A stretch of 22,122 nt of DNA from Theodoxus fluviatilis (lineage: Eukaryota; Mollusca; Gastropoda; Cycloneritida; Neritidae): positions 1-22,122 of the forward strand of contig JAWQFJ010016936.1 of the NCBI GenBank assembly GCA_034096865.1, in the 5' to 3' direction. Under the pieces are notes generated by a model. It did no database searches. It was given only the letters and a program-made list of their open reading frames with translations, and was not told where the DNA came from. The translations under genes were made by a program, and so were the position numbers. This document shows positions 18,143 through 22,122 of the stretch, piece after piece. Numbering within the stretch: the first letter of the stretch is position 1; every line of letters starts with the position of its first letter.

Positions 18143-18780
18143 GAATCTAATCATATTAAAACGTTTCACGTAAAAGGTTACCTCAAAAGAAGTAAAGGAA
18201 GAAATACAGAAAAGACACTAGATACATGACATTACTCAAAGATGATAATAAAAGCTGGAATCTTTTTAAAATTTCATCACGGCTATGGACTCTTTAAAAA
18301 TATCTGAAGACCATTTGACCCACTCCGAATATGTGCAAGTAGGGGACACCACCAACATGTGCCTTCATGGTGAACCTTCACTGGGAGACAATGCACTCTG
18401 GTGGAGGCTCCGATCACAACAAACAGGAAGGAATGGCCGATCTGGGAACGACAGAGCACCCTCCTCTCCTCTGGAAAGGGAGGGGGAGGTGTATCACTCA
18501 CCCAGTGTACAATTAACTTCATGCAACTTACTTGGCACTCTGCCGTTCAGTCGGTCTACAATGCAGAGACATTATGCCACAGAGTGCAATATATTGGCCA
18601 ATTAACCAACGTCATCAGAAAGGACATTTGATTTCGTTGTTGAAATGACGGAACAAACGAGAGAAAAAAAACACTCTGCATGTACAATAACTGCACGAGT
18701 GAGTGCTTGCGTGAGTGCGCGCACATGTAAATAAGTATGAGAGTGACACTGTACACAAAAATTCCAAGAACACTTTAGCA
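18143..18780. other. Intergenic DNA, no gene seen
   Basis: Unremarkable sequence. Overlapping frames at 18285-18631 have no recognisable domain. An AATAAA lies near 18247 (GATAATAAAAGC) with nothing to link it to a transcript. Confidence 0.35.
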
Positions 18781-19080
18781 GTCCCGTTCATGGCAAGAGC
18801 AGCTTCCGTTGTCCCATGCTTTAAGGATGACTGGTTCCGCTCCCGTCCCTACGAGTCCTTTGATGGCTCTGCAGACCCCTTCTGGAGCGGCAAAGTTTAA
18901 AGCAGGTGGGAAGTCTGGAAGTCCGTGGCTGTCACGGGGGCTGCCGCCGCTCTGTTTTGCCGTTCATGGGCTGCAGCACAATGCTGGCGACGCTCCTCCT
19001 CCAGCGCTGCAGTGCTTCGTGTGTGATTGCAAAAGCAGCAGACAGCCGAGAATCAAATGACACTTATGACAACTGTGGGA
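18781..19080. other. GC- and CpG-richer island of unknown nature
   Basis: This 300-bp segment stands out from its AT-rich surroundings with many CpG and GCNGC words. No reading frame shows a domain. It could be part of an unrecognised dispersed element or a small CpG island. I cannot decide between these. Confidence 0.3.
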
Positions 19081-19720
19081 CTGAGGAAGACGTCTTAGAG
19101 ATACTCGTACATCCATTCTGACGCAGATCGTCGTTCATTATTGTTCAAATTGTCGAATTCTGATCGATAAGTTACCACATTGTCTCAACTGACATTTCCA
19201 TTAGAACACATCAGAAGATCTTGCCAGAAGAATACGTGAGTGAGCCCTAGGTGTTAATACTCCTGAGTGGTAGATGAGTCATATAGACTGAGAAAGATCT
19301 ATGTTGGAAATGTTCGTTTGGATAAACCGACAGTACTCTTTCATTCGTAGTAGACCTACCTTTTCCCTTTTTTAAAGTATCATGCTCAAGGTGTCATATT
19401 AGTATCTCCTTAGGTCATTAATTCATTCATTACTTTCTTTTCATATTGATTTTGTTTTTCTTACATTCCTTCCTGTGTAAAATCGTCAATCCATGCAATT
19501 TGCAAGTTACTTTTTCATATACGTCACGTTTGCTCTGCAGATGCTAAGTAGATGAAGATTTAAAATGATTCACACAGTAGTTGTTTCCCTGTCCTGTTTT
19601 AATGGTGTTGCTGTTCTCCGTACGTGTTTTGCCTCTTTTTGCCCGTCCTGCATGGGTTATAGGACACTGTAACAGATTCTTGACGTTCGTCTTCGCTTAA
19701 TTCTAAATTTGCATTCTGCT
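19081..19720. other. Intergenic DNA, no gene seen
   Basis: AT-rich, no reading frame, repeat or RNA gene that can be supported. Confidence 0.35.
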
Positions 19721-19723
19721 GGA

Positions 19724-19733
19724 GTGTGTGTGT

Positions 19734-19766
<33 letters not shown>

Positions 19767-19788
19767 GATAGACAGGCAGAGAGAGAGA

Positions 19789-19830
<42 letters not shown>
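19724..19830. repeat. Compound simple repeat: (GT)n, 32-G run, (GA)n
   Basis: A short GT tract passes directly into 32 consecutive G (19734-19765), then GA-rich sequence with GAAA variants to 19830. The G run can form G-quadruplexes. It is the strand complement in kind of the 31-C run at 7935-7965. Confidence 0.95.
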
Positions 19831-19835
<5 letters not shown>

Positions 19836-19840
19836 CTTGA

Positions 19841-19868
19841 GTTTGCTTTATTCATAGGCCGACAGCCC
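19841..19868 (-). repeat. Dispersed element 3' terminus with AATAAA, copy 1
   Basis: On the minus strand it reads GGGCTGTCGGCCTATGAATAAAGC and is followed by a (CT)n tract. It matches the second copy at 20061-20086, which has the same GGGCTGTCGG, AATAAA and (CT)n order. The upstream body of the element cannot be delimited. Confidence 0.55.
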
Positions 19869-19987
19869 ATTGAATGATCATCATGGTTGCAAAACAACAC
19901 TTACAAGCAGTCCTTACAGCTCTAGGACTGGCTAGACAAGCATACATGTTCAAGCACATTGTAAATAGATTGTGTTTCAATACATTT

Positions 19988-19988
<1 letters not shown>

Positions 19989-20043
<55 letters not shown>

Positions 20044-20060
20044 TAGAGAGAGAGAGATAT
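19989..20060. repeat. (TG)n(AG)n microsatellite
   Basis: About 17 TG units followed by AG repeats with one GATA interruption. It adjoins the second AATAAA-bearing terminus at 20061. Confidence 0.95.
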
Positions 20061-20086
20061 ATGGTTTATTGCCAGACCGACAGCCC
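20061..20086 (-). repeat. Dispersed element 3' terminus with AATAAA, copy 2
   Basis: The minus strand reads GGGCTGTCGGTCTGGCAATAAA then CCATAT and (CT)n. The repeated order of conserved terminus, poly(A)-signal hexamer and pyrimidine microsatellite suggests a retroposon end whose tail has become the microsatellite. A hairpin (arms 20086-20095 and 20104-20113, 8-nt loop) lies immediately upstream on that strand. Confidence 0.55.
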
Positions 20087-20132
20087 ACACAAGCTTGTGG
20101 TTTAGCTTGTGTGTGAAGGAAGGGCAATGACA

Positions 20133-20315
20133 TTCTGTCAGTCCCCATGTCATTCCTCTTGGCCTGTCCATTGTTACTTTCTTCATCACCCAGTCAATCA
20201 CAACCAGAAACAAGAAAGGTGAGATGACAATGCCCTGCCTCATTCCAGCTTTCACTTGAAACCAGTTACTAAGTTGTCCGTTGTGCCGGACGCACCATCT
20301 GTTGTCTGCATACAC
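20133..20315 (-). pseudogene. RTE-like reverse transcriptase fragment (motif B region)
   Basis: The minus strand encodes VRHNGQLSNWFQVKAGMRQG, then IVISPFLFLVVIDWVMKKV and DRPRGMTWGLTE, the region around RT motif B (RQG...SP). Homology ends after WGLTE, before the catalytic FADD motif, where unrelated sequence with the AATAAA-bearing terminus begins. It has the style of the fragments at 1-856 and 17452-18070 but covers a different part of ORF2. The first codon at 20315 is GTG and is not a real start. Confidence 0.8.
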
Positions 20316-20401
20316 GTGCTATGTGATGTAAATAACTTTCGAGAGGAATCCATGTGCTCTTAGGTCAGTTAGGATCTACCAGTGATGGATGATGTATGCT
20401 G

Positions 20402-20999
20402 TCTATCCATCCATCCATCATCCATCCATCATCCACCCATCATCCGTCCATCCAACCGTCCATCCATTCTTCCATCCATCCGTCCATCCATTCATCCGTC
20501 TGTCCGTCCGTCCGTCCATCCATCCGTCCATCCATCTGTCCATACACCCGTCCATCCGTTCATCCGTCCATCCACCCATCCATCCATTCGTTTATTCATC
20601 CATCCGTCCATCCATCCTTCCATCCATCCGTCCATCCATCCGTCCGTCCGTCCGTCCGTCCATCCGTCCGTCTGTCCATCCATCCATCCGCTCGTCCATC
20701 CATCCGTCCGCCCATCTATCCGTTCATGCATCCATCCATCCATCCATCCTTCCGTCCATCCGTGTGTCCATACATCCGTGTGTACGTCCATTCATCCTTC
20801 CGTCCGTCCATCCGTCCGTCCGTCCCGTCCGTCCGTCCATCCGTCCGTTCATTCATCCGTTCGTCCATCCATTCGTCCATCCATCAATCTGTCCATCCAT
20901 CCGTTCTTCCATCCATCAATCCATCCGTCTTTCCACTCATCCATCCATCCGTCCGTCCATCCATCCATCCATTTATCCGTCCATCCATCCATGCATTGA
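20402..20999. repeat. Degenerate TCCA/TCCG tetranucleotide satellite, about 600 bp
   Basis: Nearly continuous tetranucleotides of form TCCA, TCCG, TTCA, TTCG and TCTG with few phase breaks. All three plus frames are open for about 200 codons because the units lack stop triplets, giving spurious [12 protein letters not shown] proteins. This array is far more mosaic than the nearly pure TCCA block at 9173-9297. Confidence 0.95.
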
Positions 21000-21440
21000 T
21001 CCATATATATGTATGCTTCATCTCGAAGGCGATGTAGTTGACATATACTATAGTTCCATTCTAGCGATTGTTCTTTGATGGTTCTCAGTACAATTATTTG
21101 TTTCTGTACATGCGTGGTTGATTGTGAAACCTGCTTATTCTTCTCTTAGCTGTCTGTCACACCAGTCGCATACATATATGTGTCTTTTACTTTGAAAATG
21201 TGTTTGATATTAAACATGTATTCAATTGTAGCCTGTATGAACGTTGAGTACCTTTAAGGGCATGATTGGTTTCAGCAAGCATGAGTTTGGACTGAGTGAT
21301 TCCTGGAAAGCAATGTTTACGAAGCGAAAGGAGATTGGTTGGTGAATGTAGTGAACTTGTACTCAGAAAGTGTTGTTTGGAAGTATGACTTAAGAAGGAA
21401 TGAGTTGCCGTTTGAATCCGCTGGTGTCAAGTTGTTAGAT
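21000..21440. other. Intergenic DNA, no gene seen
   Basis: No supported coding region. It ends next to a short GAT-type repeat. Confidence 0.35.
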
Positions 21441-21478
21441 AAAGAACAAATTGATGATGATGATGTTGATGATGATTA
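21441..21478. repeat. Short (GAT)n trinucleotide repeat
   Basis: TTGATGATGATGATG then TTGATGATGATTAC. Short GAT repeats of this kind often sit at retroposon tails; no element body is recognised upstream. Confidence 0.7.
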
Positions 21479-21987
21479 CATATAGTTAGATGTACCTTTG
21501 ATTCTTTTTCCCCAGTAAAATGTCTCCCTGAAACATAAAAAACATGAAGTATGCAAATACAGACTGAGTAGGGACTGTGATGCAGTCATGTGATCAATAT
21601 GGTCAACAGGTCTATAATATTATCAAAATTTTGGTTCCAGTTACCTCCATCAATATTAAAGATATTTGTTCCACACTTGGTTTTTGTCTTATTTGGACAT
21701 TTAGCTCACTAACAAAACATGTATGCTTTCAACATGTTTGGAAGTAAGAAACTGTACTGTAAAGTGTTGAATATATCTGTCATAGCTCAGATCATATCCA
21801 ATTTCTCTCAGTATTCTTCTTTCATAAGTGTTCCATACATTGTTTATATCTGTGAATATAATTTCAAAGTGATTGCAGAAAAACGTTTTGAGAAAATGGG
21901 AACACAAGACCAATAACAATCTAAAATCGGTCAAACTGAGAAACATGACTTTAAAGACCCCACTCATGAATTCCAGAATTCTCTCAC
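21479..21987. other. Intergenic or intronic DNA, no gene seen
   Basis: AT-rich, with stop codons in all frames at short spacing. If the minus-strand exon at 21988-22083 is real, this would be its downstream intron. Confidence 0.3.
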
Positions 21988-22083
21988 TCGTGTCTCCCCT
22001 TGTGGTAGGATCTATCATACTCCTGAAAATCTCTTGCAATGCTTTTTCTTATCCTCTCAGCTTTGCTTTCCAAAGCTTCTAGC
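21988..22083 (-). CDS. Candidate coding exon of an unknown minus-strand gene (96 bp)
   Basis: On the minus strand, acceptor TCTCCTATCAG precedes 22083 and donor GTGAGA follows 21988. One phase between them is open and reads LEALESKAERIRKSIARDFQ, continuing EYDRSYHKGRH, a charged, helix-like segment that could be part of a coiled coil. The same frame stops (TGA) immediately past the donor, as expected at an exon edge. The polypyrimidine tract is modest and no neighbouring exon lies in the window. It could be chance. Confidence 0.3.
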
Positions 22084-22122
22084 CTGATAGGAGACTTGAC
22101 TCATAGACAAGTAGATCATTGC

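Noticed and set aside
18715..19121. Coding exon within the GC-rich island
   Set aside because: Frames are short and without recognisable content; splice signals are not convincing.
20382..21078. Three overlapping plus frames of 205-229 codons reading [12 protein letters not shown] protein
   Set aside because: They are produced by the TCCA/TCCG satellite, which lacks stop triplets in every frame.

Overview
This is a eukaryotic window, most likely from an invertebrate metazoan and plausibly a marine mollusc; the lineage is inferred. It has GT-AG splice signals, long introns, many microsatellites (TG, TCCA, GA, poly-C, poly-G) and decayed RTE-like non-LTR retrotransposon fragments. There are no bacterial operons, Shine-Dalgarno sites or CRISPR arrays.

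The one convincing protein-coding gene is a single uninterrupted plus-strand exon at 9877-15750 (1957 aa). It encodes a large, mostly disordered, probably nuclear protein. In order it has a basic N-terminal half, a 19-residue tandem repeat array (about 557-806), a PHD-type C4HC3 zinc finger (Cys1188-Cys1234), a coiled coil (about 1237-1322), a Gln/Pro/Met repeat zone and a 350-residue Gln/Pro/Phe tail ending in a hexapeptide array. I do not recognise it as a named gene.

Upstream (about 2.1-9.7 kb), strong splice signals outline candidate leader exons: a donor at 3233/3234 and exons at 4210-4274, 5935-6051, 6414-6532 and 9670 onward. The two middle exons lie in an old tandem duplication of about 480 bp. 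The three internal candidates contain no ATG, as expected of 5' UTR exons. Probable 3' UTR follows the stop, with poly(A)-signal candidates to about 17.1 kb.

The rest is repeat landscape. Left edge: an antisense reverse-transcriptase fragment with a nonsense codon (1-856) abuts a 32-bp minisatellite (856-1314). Right side: a 5'-truncated LINE C-terminus (17452-18070, antisense) is flanked by an 11-bp target-site duplication, and its 5' junction carries a crossed inverted repeat. Further right are a poly-G/GA tract, two copies of a short AATAAA-bearing terminal sequence, a third RT fragment (20133-20315) and a 600-bp degenerate TCCA-type satellite (20402-20999). A possible minus-strand coding exon lies at 21988-22083.

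All three LINE fragments are antisense to the main gene. The remaining stretches look like ordinary AT-rich intronic or intergenic DNA.
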